The notes beneath the pieces were generated by a model. That model did not search any database, was not told the DNA's origin, and saw only the letters and a program-made list of their open reading frames with translations. DNA of 64,000 bases from Glycomyces niveus (lineage in GTDB: Bacteria > Actinomycetota > Actinomycetes > Mycobacteriales > Micromonosporaceae). Positions 36,697 to 45,503 of this stretch are shown here, in pieces; position 1 is the stretch's first letter; each line of letters starts with the position of its first letter. The stretch is taken from positions 299,546 to 363,545 of the forward strand of contig NZ_JAGFNP010000001.1 of NCBI RefSeq assembly GCF_017592475.1, given 5' to 3'. The translations under genes were made by a program, and so were the position numbers.

Positions 36697-36785
36697 CTCC
36701 GCCTCCCTCATCGTTGGGCCGGGAGATCGGCGGGGGAGTACCCGCTTCAAGCGGTTTCCACACCGTGTGAGTCGGGAAGTTGGAC

Positions 36786-37490
36786 TCAGCCGGGGAGCAT
36801 CGCGGTGCGGACCTCGACCAGGAGCGCTCTCATGGCGGTCTCGGCCTCGGCGGAGCGGCCGCCGGCGACGGCCGCGGCGACGGCGTCGTGCAGGTCCATG
36901 GCCTCGGGGACGGGCTTGTGCGGCATGAGGCCGAGCTGGGTGCGGCCGCGCAGGACCGCCGCGATGACGTCGGCGAGCGCGGCGAACATCTCGTTGCCGC
37001 TCGCCTGGAGCAGGAGGCCGTGGAACTCGACGTCGCGCTCCATGAACTCGGTGAGCTCGCCGGCCTCGCCGAGGCGGCGGAGGGTGGCGGCGAGTTCGAC
37101 GGCGCGGGAGCGCTGGGCGGGGGTGGCGGCGCGGGCGGCGGCGCCGGCGGCGAGGGGTTCGACGGCGATGCGCAGTTCGGTGAGGGTGCGCAGCTGGGCG
37201 CCGCGGGCGGGGCCGGAGAGGCGCCACCAGATGACCTTGGGGTCGAAGACGTTCCAGTCGGCGGTGGGGCGGACGGTGATGCCGACGCGGCGGCGGGACT
37301 GGACGAGGCCCATGGATTCGAGGACGCGCATGGCCTCGCGGGCGACGGTGCGGGAGACGCCGAACCGCTCCTGGATGCCGTCGAGGGTGAGGACGTGCCC
37401 GGGCGGGAGCTCGCCTGCGGCGATCTCCATGCCGAGTTTCTCGAGAACGGGGTCGTGGAGGCCGGTGCCGGTCTGGCGGCGCTCGATCAT
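36786..37490 (-). CDS. gntR: GntR/FadR-family repressor of gluconate genes
   Basis: 234 residues: a winged helix-turn-helix at ~10-75 (LEKLGMEIAAGELPPGHVLT, ERFGVSRTVAREAMRVLESMG) and a helical FCD ligand domain (LRIAVEPLAAGAAA, ERDVEFHGLLLQASGN, DLHDAVAAAVAGG) with the metal/ligand His and Asp residues. It is divergent from gluconokinase and permease, so it most likely represses them and releases DNA when gluconate is present. The ATG at 37490 has a G-run seven bases before. Direct repeats at 37590-37623 are the probable operators. Confidence 0.9.
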   Translation of the reverse strand: MIERRQTGTGLHDPVLEKLGMEIAAGELPPGHVLTLDGIQERFGVSRTVAREAMRVLESMGLVQSRRRVGITVRPTADWNVFDPKVIWWRLSGPARGAQLRTLTELRIAVEPLAAGAAARAATPAQRSRAVELAATLRRLGEAGELTEFMERDVEFHGLLLQASGNEMFAALADVIAAVLRGRTQLGLMPHKPVPEAMDLHDAVAAAVAGGRSAEAETAMRALLVEVRTAMLPG

Positions 37491-37589
37491 GCCGTCGCCC
37501 CGCGCCGGCGGTCCCGGTGTCCTGTCTCCTTGCGCCTGTCGCCCATGCCCGAATCCTATACGGCCGGTGTTTGCGGCGCTGGGCAATTG

Positions 37590-37623
37590 GTGCTACCTTT
37601 CCGTGGATTAAGTACTACCTTTC
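37590..37623. promoter_or_regulatory. Tandem operator GTRCTACCTTTC, 22-base spacing
   Basis: GTGCTACCTTTC (37590-37601) and GTACTACCTTTC (37612-37623) repeat directly at a 22-base pitch, two helical turns, so both face the same side of the DNA. The second ends 15 bases before gntK. TTGGTG and TTAAGT fit as -35 and -10 overlapping the repeats. Confidence 0.65.
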
Positions 37624-37638
37624 GATGAGGAGGGGTCC

Positions 37639-38142
37639 ATGGCGACGACCTGCCTGGTGGTCATGGGGGTTGCTGGCTCGGGCAAGAGCACCGTGGCGCG
37701 GCTGCTGGCCGATCGGCTCGGCCTGCCCATGGCCGAGGCCGACGAGTTCCATCCGGCAGCGAACATCGCCAAGATGAGCGCGGGCGTCCCGCTGACCGAC
37801 GCCGACCGGGAGCCGTGGCTCCGGGCCCTCCGGGACTGGATCAGCGAGCACGACGCGGCTGGACGCGGTTCGGTCGTCACCTGCTCGGCGCTCAAGCGCT
37901 CCTACCGGGACCTCCTCCGCGAGGCGAGCGCCCGCGTCCGCTTCGTCCACCTCAGCGGCACCCGCGAGGTCATCGCCGCCCGAATGGCCTCCCGCAGCGG
38001 GCACTTCATGCCCCCCAGCCTCCTCGACTCCCAGTTCGCCGCCCTCGAACCGCTCGGCGACGACGAGGACGGCATCACCGTCGACGTCGCCGCCTCCCCC
38101 TCGCGAATCGTCGAGACCGTCTGCGAAGGCCTCGACCGCTAG
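37639..38142 (+). CDS. gntK: Gluconokinase
   Basis: 167-residue cytoplasmic kinase phosphorylating D-gluconate to 6-phosphogluconate, feeding the pentose-phosphate pathway. P-loop VMGVAGSGKSTVARLLADRL (~8-27), AEADEFHPAANIAKMSAGVPL for the gluconate site, VVTCSALKRSYRDLLRE and HFMPPSLLDSQFAALEPL are all family-typical. AGGAGG lies six bases before ATG. It is followed by the permease 51 bases on. 6-Phosphogluconate leads to the xylulose-5-phosphate used by phosphoketolase. Confidence 0.95.
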   Translation: MATTCLVVMGVAGSGKSTVARLLADRLGLPMAEADEFHPAANIAKMSAGVPLTDADREPWLRALRDWISEHDAAGRGSVVTCSALKRSYRDLLREASARVRFVHLSGTREVIAARMASRSGHFMPPSLLDSQFAALEPLGDDEDGITVDVAASPSRIVETVCEGLDR

Positions 38143-38193
38143 CGCCCCGCAGCGCACCCTCACACCCTCCGTGAAGCAAAGGAGCTCTCACCC

Positions 38194-39585
38194 ATGGAAA
38201 TGGACTGGACACAGACCCTCGGAGCGGCACCGCTCCTGGGCATCGCCGCTGGGGCCGTCGCGCTCCTGCTGGTGCTCATCATCTGGCTGCGCGTCCACGC
38301 GTTCCTCGCCCTGGTCACCGTCTCGGCGCTGACCGCGTTCGCGACCGGCATCCCGGCCGAATACCTCATCCCGACGCTCACCAGCGGCTTCGGCGCCACC
38401 CTCGCGAGCGTCGCCCTGCTCGTGGGCCTGGGCGCGATGCTCGGCCGGCTCGTCGAGGTCTCCGGCGGCGCGAAGGCGCTGACGGACATGCTCATCGCGA
38501 AGTTCGGCGAGCGGCGGGCACCGCTCGCGCTGGGCGTGGCCTCGCTGATCTTCGGGTTCCCGATCTTCTTCGACGCCGGGCTCGTCGTCATGCTGCCGAT
38601 CATCTTCGCGGTGGCGCGGCGCCTGGGCGGCGGCGTCCTCAAGTACGCGCTGCCCGCGGCCGGCGCGTTCTCGGTCATGCACATCTACGTGCCGCCGCAC
38701 CCCGGCCCGGTCGCGGCGAGCACGCTGCTCGGCGCCGACGTCGGCCTCGTGGTGGCGCTCGGCCTCCTCATCGCCGTCCCCACCTGGTACGTGACCAGCT
38801 ACCTGTTCGGCCTGTGGGTCGGCAAGCGCATCGAGCTGCCCGTCCCGGACGTGCTCTCCGGCGGCCCGCAGGCCGACGACGTCGAGAACCCGCCCCGGGC
38901 GCGAACGGTGATCCTGCTGCTGCTCCTGCCGCTGGTGATGATCTTCTTCGACACCGGCCTCAACACGGCCGGCTCGGCGGGCTGGATCGACGCGGACGCC
39001 GCCTGGTTCAGCGTGGCTCGGGCGCTCGGCTCGACGCCGATCGCGCTCCTGGCGACCGTGTTCGTGGCGAGCTTCGTGCTCGGCACCCGGCGCGGACGCA
39101 CCCGCGCCTGGATCGAAGACCTGCTCGACAAGGCGCTCGGCCCGGTCTGCGCGATCATCCTCATCACCGGCGCGGGCGGCATGTTCGGCGGGGTGCTGCG
39201 CGCCAGCGGCATCGGCGACGCGCTCTCGGGCGCGCTCTCCGACATCGGCCTGCCGGTGATCGTGGCGGCGTTCCTCATCGCGACCGCGCTGCGCGTCGCC
39301 CAGGGCTCCGCGACCGTGGCCCTGACGACGGCGGCGGGCCTGGTGCAGCCGATCGTTGCCGGGAACGGCTACAACGCGGTCGAGCTGGCCGCGATCGTGC
39401 TCGCGATGTCCGCCGGCTCGGTGATGGTCAGCCACGTCAACGACTCGGGGTTCTGGCTCGTGGGCCGCTTCCTGAACATGGACGTGAAGACGACCCTGAA
39501 GACCTGGACGGTCATGGAGACCACGATCGGCCTCATGGGCTTCGCCGGGGCCTCGCTGATCTTCGCCCTGGCGGCCGCCGCCTAG
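38194..39585 (+). CDS. gntP: Gluconate:H+ symporter, GntP family
   Basis: 463 residues, 12-14 hydrophobic segments, taking up gluconate with protons. Typical GntP stretches: LTSGFGATLASVALLVGLGAML, PIFFDAGLVVMLPIIFAVAR, HIYVPPHPGPVAASTLLGAD and SVMVSHVNDSGFWLVGRFLN. AAAGGAG lies nine bases before ATG. It is cotranscribed with gntK under the divergent GntR. Other family members carry related sugar acids, so specificity rests on context. Confidence 0.94.
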   Translation: MEMDWTQTLGAAPLLGIAAGAVALLLVLIIWLRVHAFLALVTVSALTAFATGIPAEYLIPTLTSGFGATLASVALLVGLGAMLGRLVEVSGGAKALTDMLIAKFGERRAPLALGVASLIFGFPIFFDAGLVVMLPIIFAVARRLGGGVLKYALPAAGAFSVMHIYVPPHPGPVAASTLLGADVGLVVALGLLIAVPTWYVTSYLFGLWVGKRIELPVPDVLSGGPQADDVENPPRARTVILLLLLPLVMIFFDTGLNTAGSAGWIDADAAWFSVARALGSTPIALLATVFVASFVLGTRRGRTRAWIEDLLDKALGPVCAIILITGAGGMFGGVLRASGIGDALSGALSDIGLPVIVAAFLIATALRVAQGSATVALTTAAGLVQPIVAGNGYNAVELAAIVLAMSAGSVMVSHVNDSGFWLVGRFLNMDVKTTLKTWTVMETTIGLMGFAGASLIFALAAAA

Positions 39586-39600
39586 CGGCACCGGGGATGC

Positions 39601-39635
39601 GCGGTCGGCGGGACGCGAGGTGTCCCGCCGACCGC
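39601..39635. terminator. Hairpin between gntP and M20 hydrolase
   Basis: GCGGTCGGCGGGAC pairs with GTCCCGCCGACCGC (14 bp, seven-base loop) between convergent genes. Confidence 0.8.
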
Positions 39636-39641
39636 TTCGCG

Positions 39642-40832
39642 CTAGCCGCGGGCCATGCGGCGCACGGCGAGTTCCGCCAGCAGCGCCGCGCCGTCGGCGA
39701 GGACCGAGTCGTCGAAGGCCGCGCGCGGGGAGTGGTTGGACGCGCCCTGGTCCGGGTCGTCCTGGATCGTCGCGCCGTAGAACATGTAGCTGCCCGGCAC
39801 GTTCTCGAGCACCCGCGAGAAGTCCTCCGAGCCCATGACCGGGAAGGGCATCTCGAGGTACCGCTCCGCGCCGAACAGATCCTCCACCGTCGACTCGACG
39901 AACGCCGCCTCGTCGGCGTGGTTCACCGTCGCCGGGTACTCGCGGTCGAACCGCACCTCGGCCGTCAGCCCGTGCGCCGCCGCGATGTCCTCCGCCAGCT
40001 GCACCGACTCCTTCTCGACCTGCGCCAGCGCCTCCTCCGAGAACGTGCGCACCGTCGCCTCGAACCGCGCGTTGTCGGGGATGATGTTGTACTTCGTGCC
40101 CGAGTGGAAGGTGCCCACCGTGATCACGATCGGCTCGAACGTCGAGAACCGGCGCGTGACGAGCGTCTGCAGCGCGGTCACGATCTCGGCCGCCACCGGG
40201 ATCGGGTCGAGCGTCGAGTGCGGGCGGGAGCCGTGCCCGCCCTTGCCGACCACGTTCACGAACAGGCCCGAGGACGCGGCCATCATCGGCCCGGCCTTGG
40301 TCGTGAACACGCCGCGCGGCACCATGTCCGAGATGACGTGCAGCCCGTAGGCGGCGTCGGCCTTGCGTCCGGCCGCTTCGAGGACGCCCTCGGCGATCAT
40401 GTGGCCCGCGCCGTCCTGGCCCTCTTCGCCGGGCTGGAACATGAACACGACGTCGCCGGCCAGTTCAGCCTGGTGCGCGGAGAGCAGCCGGGCCGCGCCC
40501 ACGAGCCCGGCGGTGTGCATGTCGTGGCCGCACGCGTGCATGGTGCCCACGTGCTGCGAGGTGTACTCGAGGCCGGTCTCCTCGGTGACGGGCAGGGCGT
40601 CCATGTCGCCGCGCAGCAGCACGACCGGGCCGGGCTTGCCGCCGCGGAGGACGGCGGTGACCGACGTCGAGGTCCTCCCGAGGGTGATCTCCAGCGGGAG
40701 GCCCTCCAGCGCCGCGAGCACGGCCGCCTGCGTCTTGGGGAGGTCGAGCCCGATCTCGGGGATCCGGTGCAGTTCGCGGCGCAGCGCGATCAGCTCGGGT
40801 GCGATCGCTGCGGCCTCTTCACGGAAGTCCAT
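39642..40832 (-). CDS. M20-family amidohydrolase (hippurate-hydrolase/IAA-amino-acid type)
   Basis: 396-residue metal-dependent enzyme hydrolysing N-acyl amino acids. It has LRRELHRIPEIGLDLPKTQA at the N-terminus, the RGDMDALPV motif (~76-84), MHACGHDMHTAGLVGAA (~100-116) with the conserved Cys and His, PGEEGQDGAGHMI, and GSEDFSRVLENVPGSYMFYG. A dimerisation lid sits between (GKGGHGSRPHSTLDPIPVAA). AGGAG lies five bases before ATG. The physiological substrate is unknown. Confidence 0.93.
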   Translation of the reverse strand: MDFREEAAAIAPELIALRRELHRIPEIGLDLPKTQAAVLAALEGLPLEITLGRTSTSVTAVLRGGKPGPVVLLRGDMDALPVTEETGLEYTSQHVGTMHACGHDMHTAGLVGAARLLSAHQAELAGDVVFMFQPGEEGQDGAGHMIAEGVLEAAGRKADAAYGLHVISDMVPRGVFTTKAGPMMAASSGLFVNVVGKGGHGSRPHSTLDPIPVAAEIVTALQTLVTRRFSTFEPIVITVGTFHSGTKYNIIPDNARFEATVRTFSEEALAQVEKESVQLAEDIAAAHGLTAEVRFDREYPATVNHADEAAFVESTVEDLFGAERYLEMPFPVMGSEDFSRVLENVPGSYMFYGATIQDDPDQGASNHSPRAAFDDSVLADGAALLAELAVRRMARG

Positions 40833-41013
40833 GTGCGCTCCTGGCTTCGGGGGACGGTCGTTACTAGCCGGGCGGCAAGCCCGTCCGCTGCCGCAATATT
40901 GCCACGCGCGCATACGACGCCGGAAGGGTATTTCCCGGATCGTGCCGCGACGCCCCCGCCCGTCCGCTACACCTGCATGAGGAGCTCAGGAACCGCTGGA
41001 GAGGGGAGCGGCC

Positions 41014-41667
41014 ATGGCGGCCGAGATCAGGCCCATGCGATACCTGGTCATGTCCGGTTCGGGCAGGCAGGGGTCGTACAACGGCCGCCTCGCGGCGCTG
41101 GCCGCCGCGGCGGTCGAGACGAACGGCGGCATCGCCGAGCGGACCCGCATCACCGACTTCCCCGTCCCCGTCTACGACGGCGACCTCGAAGCGGCCGAAG
41201 GCATCCCGGCCGGCGCCGAGGCGTTCCGGGAGCGGCTGGAGGCGACCGACGCGTTCATCCTCGCCTGCCCCGAGTACAACGCCTCGGTGCCCGGCTCGGT
41301 CAAGAACCTCATCGACTGGGTCTCGCGCATGCGCCCGCACCCGCTCCACCAGCGGCAGGTGCTCGTCATGTCCGCCTCGCCGTCCATGGCCGGCGGCAAC
41401 CGGGGCCTGTGGGCGCTGCGCGTCCCGTTGGAGCACTTGGGCGCCCGCGTCTACCCGGACATGTTCTCCCTCGCCGCGGCGCACGCCGCGTTCGGCGACG
41501 ACGGCGGCATCGCCGACGACCCGCTCGCCAAGCGCCTGGACGACAACGTCGCCGGGTTCATGGAGCTGGTCGAGGCGGCCGTGGTCTTCCCGTGCGTCAA
41601 GCACGCCTGGGTCGAGTTCCTTGGCGAGCGGCCCGACCCGGCCATCGACCGCGTCCAGATGGAGTGA
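41014..41667 (+). CDS. NADPH-dependent FMN reductase
   Basis: 217-residue flavodoxin-fold oxidoreductase. FMN phosphate loop SGSGRQGSYNGRLA (~14-27), and CPEYNASVPGSVKNLIDWVS (~85-104), the family signature around the isoalloxazine. Such enzymes reduce quinones, azo compounds or supply reduced FMN. The C-terminal ~20 residues are longer than usual. A GGGGAGCGGCC stretch precedes the ATG. The partner is unknown. Confidence 0.9.
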   Translation: MAAEIRPMRYLVMSGSGRQGSYNGRLAALAAAAVETNGGIAERTRITDFPVPVYDGDLEAAEGIPAGAEAFRERLEATDAFILACPEYNASVPGSVKNLIDWVSRMRPHPLHQRQVLVMSASPSMAGGNRGLWALRVPLEHLGARVYPDMFSLAAAHAAFGDDGGIADDPLAKRLDDNVAGFMELVEAAVVFPCVKHAWVEFLGERPDPAIDRVQME

Positions 41668-41676
41668 GCGCGCGAC

Positions 41677-41705
41677 AACGGCGCCTCGCAGCCCGAGGCG
41701 CCGTT
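41677..41705. terminator. Terminator between FMN reductase and 5'-nucleotidase
   Basis: AACGGCGCCTCG pairs with CGAGGCGCCGTT (12 bp, five-base loop), followed by TCGCTT; it serves convergent genes. Confidence 0.8.
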
Positions 41706-41718
41706 TCGCTTGCGTCCC

Positions 41719-43494
41719 TTAGAAGACCGGCGTGCCCTCGCGGGTCAGGAACCAGTCCACCGAGGCGAACTCGGCCGGGTCGAGCGCGCCCTTCGCGGTC
41801 ACCCACTCGATGATGCGGGTGCGGATCTCGATCGACTCGCTCCACAGCTCCTCGGCCGCCGCCACGTGCGGGAAGTTCCCGCCGCCGTTCGCCCGGTAGT
41901 TGTTGACCGCGAGCACGAACCGCTGCGCGGGGTCCACCTCGGCGCCCGCGAACTTCAGGTTCGCGATGCGCGAGCCGGCCGGCTTGGCGATGTCGATCTC
42001 GTACGTGAAGCCCGAGACGTAGTCGTAGTTGTAGTCCGGGCGGCCCTCGGCGTTCGTGATCGCGTTCGGGTCCACCGCGGCGCCGGCCGCGGTCTGCACG
42101 AAGTACTGCGCCGAGTACTCGAGGTAGTCGCGGATCTGCGCGCCCGTCATGAGCTTCGCGACCAGCGTGTTGTCGTAGATGTACAGGCTCGAGAGGTCCT
42201 TGATCCGCACGTCCCCGGCCGGGATCACCGAGGTGCGCGAGAACGGCGAGGCCTGCGCGACCACCGGCAGGTCCGCGTGCGCGGTGCCCGCCAGCGCGGC
42301 CTTCACCGTGTCCTCCTGGACCTTGGTGATGAGGTCGATGATCGGCTCGTCCTTGTACCGCGCCTCGGCGGTGTCGAGGTCGATGGCGGCCTGGCCGACG
42401 ACCTGGTTGACGTAGGTGACGACCTCGTTGTGCTCGTCGGAGAGGATCGCGACGATCCGCTCGTCCTCTTCGACCTCGTTGGAGTTGAGGATCGAGGCCT
42501 TGACCGATTCGACCTTCCACTTGCCCTTCTCGAGGACGAGGTCGAAGTCGAACAGGGTGAGGCGCTGGCCGTAGCAGAGCGGGTTGGAGAGGACGACCTC
42601 GTGGCCGTCGGGGTCGGCGACGCGGAGCTCCTCGATCTCGACGTGGGCGTGGCCGACGAGGATGGCGTCGATGCCGCTGACCTGCTGGGCGACGAGCGCG
42701 GAGGCGTTCTCGACGCCGAGGCCGGTGGAGGTGTCGTACGCGGACTTGCCGGAGGTGCCGGAGTGGGCGGAGATGACGACGACGTCGGCGCCCATGGCCT
42801 TGAGCTTGGGCACCCAGTGGGCGGCCTCGGACTCGAGGCTGGGGAACTCGAGGACGCCGTCGACGTAGGCCTTGTCCCAGATGGTGACGCCGGGGGTGCA
42901 GAGGCCGAGGATGGCGACCTTGACGTCCTTGCCGCAGCCGGTGCGCAGGCGGGCCATGTGGTAGGGCGGGAAGGCGGGTTCGCCGGTGGCGACGTCGATG
43001 GTGTTGGCGCCCAGGAGGGGGAACTCGAGCTGGGATTCGAATTTGCGGAGGGTGTCAAGGCCGTAGTTGAACTCGTGGTTGCCGAGGGCGGCGGCGTCGT
43101 AGCCGATCTCGTTCATGGACTGGGCCATGGGGTGGACGGGGCCGGCTTCGGCGACGATGGGGTCGACGCGCGCGTAGTAGTACGCGAGGGGCGTGCCCTG
43201 GATGGTGTCGCCGGAGTCGATGAGGAGGGTGTTCTTGCGGCCCTTCTCGGCGCGGACCCGCTCGACGAGGGTGGCGATGCGGGCGATGCCGCGGGTGTTG
43301 CCGGCGGCGTCGGCGTACTCCTTGTCGGCGAAGTAGTCCCAGTTGAAGACGTTGCCGTGGAGGTCGGTCGTGCCCATCACGGTGAAGGAGTATCGCTTGG
43401 CGGGCTTCGCCTCGGCGGGCGAGGCCGCTGCGACGGCAGCGGCCGCCCCCGCGGCGGCCGATGCCCCGAGCAGGGTCCTGCGGTTGACGGTCAT
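41719..43494 (-). CDS. Tat-exported 5'-nucleotidase/2',3'-cyclic phosphodiesterase
   Basis: 591 residues. The twin-arginine signal NRRTLLGASAAAGAAAAV (~4-21) shows export folded. The metallophosphatase domain has TDLHGN (~44-49), DSGDTIQGTP (~95-104), GNHEFNYG (~137-144), ISAHSG and VGHAHVEIE; the C-terminal 5'-nucleotidase domain has DLSSLYIYDNTLVAKLMTGA and NNYRANGGGNF. It dephosphorylates extracellular nucleotides to recover phosphate and nucleosides. AAGGAG lies nine bases before ATG. No Pho box was identified. Confidence 0.94.
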   Translation of the reverse strand: MTVNRRTLLGASAAAGAAAAVAAASPAEAKPAKRYSFTVMGTTDLHGNVFNWDYFADKEYADAAGNTRGIARIATLVERVRAEKGRKNTLLIDSGDTIQGTPLAYYYARVDPIVAEAGPVHPMAQSMNEIGYDAAALGNHEFNYGLDTLRKFESQLEFPLLGANTIDVATGEPAFPPYHMARLRTGCGKDVKVAILGLCTPGVTIWDKAYVDGVLEFPSLESEAAHWVPKLKAMGADVVVISAHSGTSGKSAYDTSTGLGVENASALVAQQVSGIDAILVGHAHVEIEELRVADPDGHEVVLSNPLCYGQRLTLFDFDLVLEKGKWKVESVKASILNSNEVEEDERIVAILSDEHNEVVTYVNQVVGQAAIDLDTAEARYKDEPIIDLITKVQEDTVKAALAGTAHADLPVVAQASPFSRTSVIPAGDVRIKDLSSLYIYDNTLVAKLMTGAQIRDYLEYSAQYFVQTAAGAAVDPNAITNAEGRPDYNYDYVSGFTYEIDIAKPAGSRIANLKFAGAEVDPAQRFVLAVNNYRANGGGNFPHVAAAEELWSESIEIRTRIIEWVTAKGALDPAEFASVDWFLTREGTPVF

Positions 43495-43693
43495 ATGGGG
43501 TCGCTCCTTAACGGGGTGTCCGGGGAATATGTGAGGAGTATTGCACTCGAATCCGGGTGTCATCCCATGACCCCATCTTGAACTGGGGATGTCGATCGCG
43601 AAACGATCTCGCGCGAATCCGCGGGCGGGCGGTGATGCTGCACCGCTGCATCGGGCGCGGCCGGATGGTGAAGGGGCCGAGTAGCATCCGGGG

Positions 43694-44686
43694 ATGATCT
43701 GCGTGTACGGCGCCGGGAGCGTCGGCTGCTATGTGGGCGGGCGGCTCGCGGCGGGCGGGGCCGAGGTCGTGTTCGTGGGGCGGGAGCGGATCGCCGCCGA
43801 GGTGGCGACGCACGGGCTCACCGTGACCGATCTGCACGGCGCCGAGCTGCGGGTCGAGTCGCCCCGGTACGGGACCGCGCCGGTGGCCGGGGCGGATCTG
43901 GTGCTCTTGACCGTCAAGTCGGCCGCTACTGCTGAGGCGGCGGATGCTCTTGCGCCCCATCTCGAGGCGGGGACGGTCGTCGTCAGCCTCCAGAACGGGC
44001 TGCGGAACGCGGCGGTGCTGCGCGAGCGGCTGCCGCAGGCGCGCGTGCTCGCCGGGACGGTCGGGTTCAACGTCGTCCACGCCGGGCCCGGCCGCTTCCA
44101 CCAGGGCACGGCGGGCGACCTCGGGGTGGAGGACCACGCCGCGCTCGACGCGTTCGCGCCGGACTTCGCGAGGGCGGGGCTCCCGCTGGTCCGCGAGCGC
44201 GACCTGGCGGGCGTGCAGGCCGCGAAGCTCCTGCTCAACCTCAACAACGCGGTCAACGCGCTCTCGGGCCTGCCGCTCAAGACCGAGCTCTCTCAGCGCG
44301 ACTACCGCCGCTGCCTCGCCCTCGCCCAGCGCGAGGCCCTCGCCGCCTACCGGGCCGCCGGCGTGCGCCCTGCCAAGTCCGCGGGGCTCGACCCCCGTCT
44401 CCTCCCGGTCCTGCTCGGCCTGCCTGACGCGCTGTTCACCCGCGCCGCCGCGAAGATGCTCGCCATGGACCCGCACGCCCGCTCCTCCACCTGGGAGGAC
44501 CTGGAGGCCGGGCGGCCGACCGAAGTGGACTACCTGAACGGCGAGATCGCCGCCCTCGCCGCCGAACACGGCACCGCCGCCCCCGTCAACCGCCGCCTCA
44601 CCGCCCTCGTCCACGCCGCCGAGCGCGGCGGCCGCCGCGACTGGACCGGCGCGGCGCTCCTCGCCGAACTGCGCCGCGCCGCCTGA
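43694..44686 (+). CDS. Ketopantoate reductase-family protein
   Basis: 330-residue NADPH-dependent 2-dehydropantoate 2-reductase family member (PanE/ApbA). Rossmann motif GAGSVGCYVGGRLA (~5-18), LLTVKSAATAEAADALAPHL, QNGLRNAAVLRERLP and AAKLLLNLNNAVNALSGLPL with the catalytic Lys. True PanE supplies pantothenate and CoA; paralogues with other substrates are common, so no symbol is given. TAGCAT lies six bases before ATG, fitting a leaderless mRNA. Confidence 0.9.
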   Translation: MICVYGAGSVGCYVGGRLAAGGAEVVFVGRERIAAEVATHGLTVTDLHGAELRVESPRYGTAPVAGADLVLLTVKSAATAEAADALAPHLEAGTVVVSLQNGLRNAAVLRERLPQARVLAGTVGFNVVHAGPGRFHQGTAGDLGVEDHAALDAFAPDFARAGLPLVRERDLAGVQAAKLLLNLNNAVNALSGLPLKTELSQRDYRRCLALAQREALAAYRAAGVRPAKSAGLDPRLLPVLLGLPDALFTRAAAKMLAMDPHARSSTWEDLEAGRPTEVDYLNGEIAALAAEHGTAAPVNRRLTALVHAAERGGRRDWTGAALLAELRRAA

Positions 44687-44820
44687 AGCGCGGAGGCGCC
44701 GCGCCGTGTTCAGCAACGCGCCACTGCCGGTTCACTCCCGGTGGCTAGCTTGACAACCGCCCCACCAAGCACAGCCAATCAGCGGCGCCGCAACGGCACC
44801 GCCGGTGACGAAGGACGACG

Positions 44821-45174
44821 ATGCGCACCCCCGAAGAGATCATGCAGGACCTGGAGCGGCGCGTCGCCGTGATCCAGGAGCAGGCCGGCCGGGCCGAGGA
44901 GGCGCTGGCGGCGTCGGAGACGGTCCTCGCCAGCGACGAAGGCGCCGTCACCGTCACGGTGAACGCGGGCGGCGCGCTCACCGGGCTCCGCTTCTCCAAC
45001 GAGGCCAAGCACATGTCCGGGACCGGCCTCGCCGACCTCGTGCTCGACACCTACCGGCGGGCCGTGGAGGAGTCGGGGCGCAAGACCGCCGCGATCATGT
45101 CCGACCTGCTCGGCGGCGACCAGGAGGCCATGGGCCTCCTGCAGTCGTTCACCGCCCCGAAGGCGGAGGACTGA
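44821..45174 (+). CDS. YbaB/EbfC-family protein of a type VII-like set
   Basis: 117 residues: N-terminal helix (IMQDLERRVAVIQEQAGRAE), beta-hairpin VTVTVNAGGALTGLRFSNEA (~44-63), then a C-terminal helix, as in YbaB nucleoid proteins. In actinomycetes such YbaB-like genes often begin small operons encoding type VII secretion-associated proteins. AAGGA lies five bases before ATG. Its stop overlaps the next start by one base. Confidence 0.88.
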   Translation: MRTPEEIMQDLERRVAVIQEQAGRAEEALAASETVLASDEGAVTVTVNAGGALTGLRFSNEAKHMSGTGLADLVLDTYRRAVEESGRKTAAIMSDLLGGDQEAMGLLQSFTAPKAED

Positions 45175-45503
45175 TGGTCAAGGTCGACCCGCAGGCGCTG
45201 CGCGAGCACGCCGCGCGACTCGCGAACGGCCCCATGGCGAGGGTCAAGACCGCCGCCGACGCCGCGAACACGGTGCGCCTCGGCGACGTCGACGCTTACG
45301 GCATCGTCTTCGCCCAGGTCGTCCCGCCCGTCCTCGACCTGTTCCTGGACGACGCGGGCGCGGCCCTCACCTCGGCCGACGACCTCGGCCTCGGGTTCGC
45401 GGAGGCCGTGAACGACACCGCGATCCAGCACCTCGCCGCCGACCAGGAGGTCGCGGCGCTCTTCGACGCACTCGGCAGGGAACTGGACGGGCACACCCCA
45501 TGA
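45174..45503 (+). CDS. EspC-like type VII secretion-associated protein
   Basis: 109-residue all-helical protein resembling the ESX-1 EspC/DUF2580 family: KVDPQALREHAARLANGPMA at the N-terminus and FAEAVNDTAIQHLAADQEVA in the second helical hairpin. It is translationally coupled on both sides (TGATG upstream, ATGA downstream). No signal peptide. It likely pairs with the larger helical protein encoded next; that is inferred from operon structure. Confidence 0.75.
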   Translation: MVKVDPQALREHAARLANGPMARVKTAADAANTVRLGDVDAYGIVFAQVVPPVLDLFLDDAGAALTSADDLGLGFAEAVNDTAIQHLAADQEVAALFDALGRELDGHTP

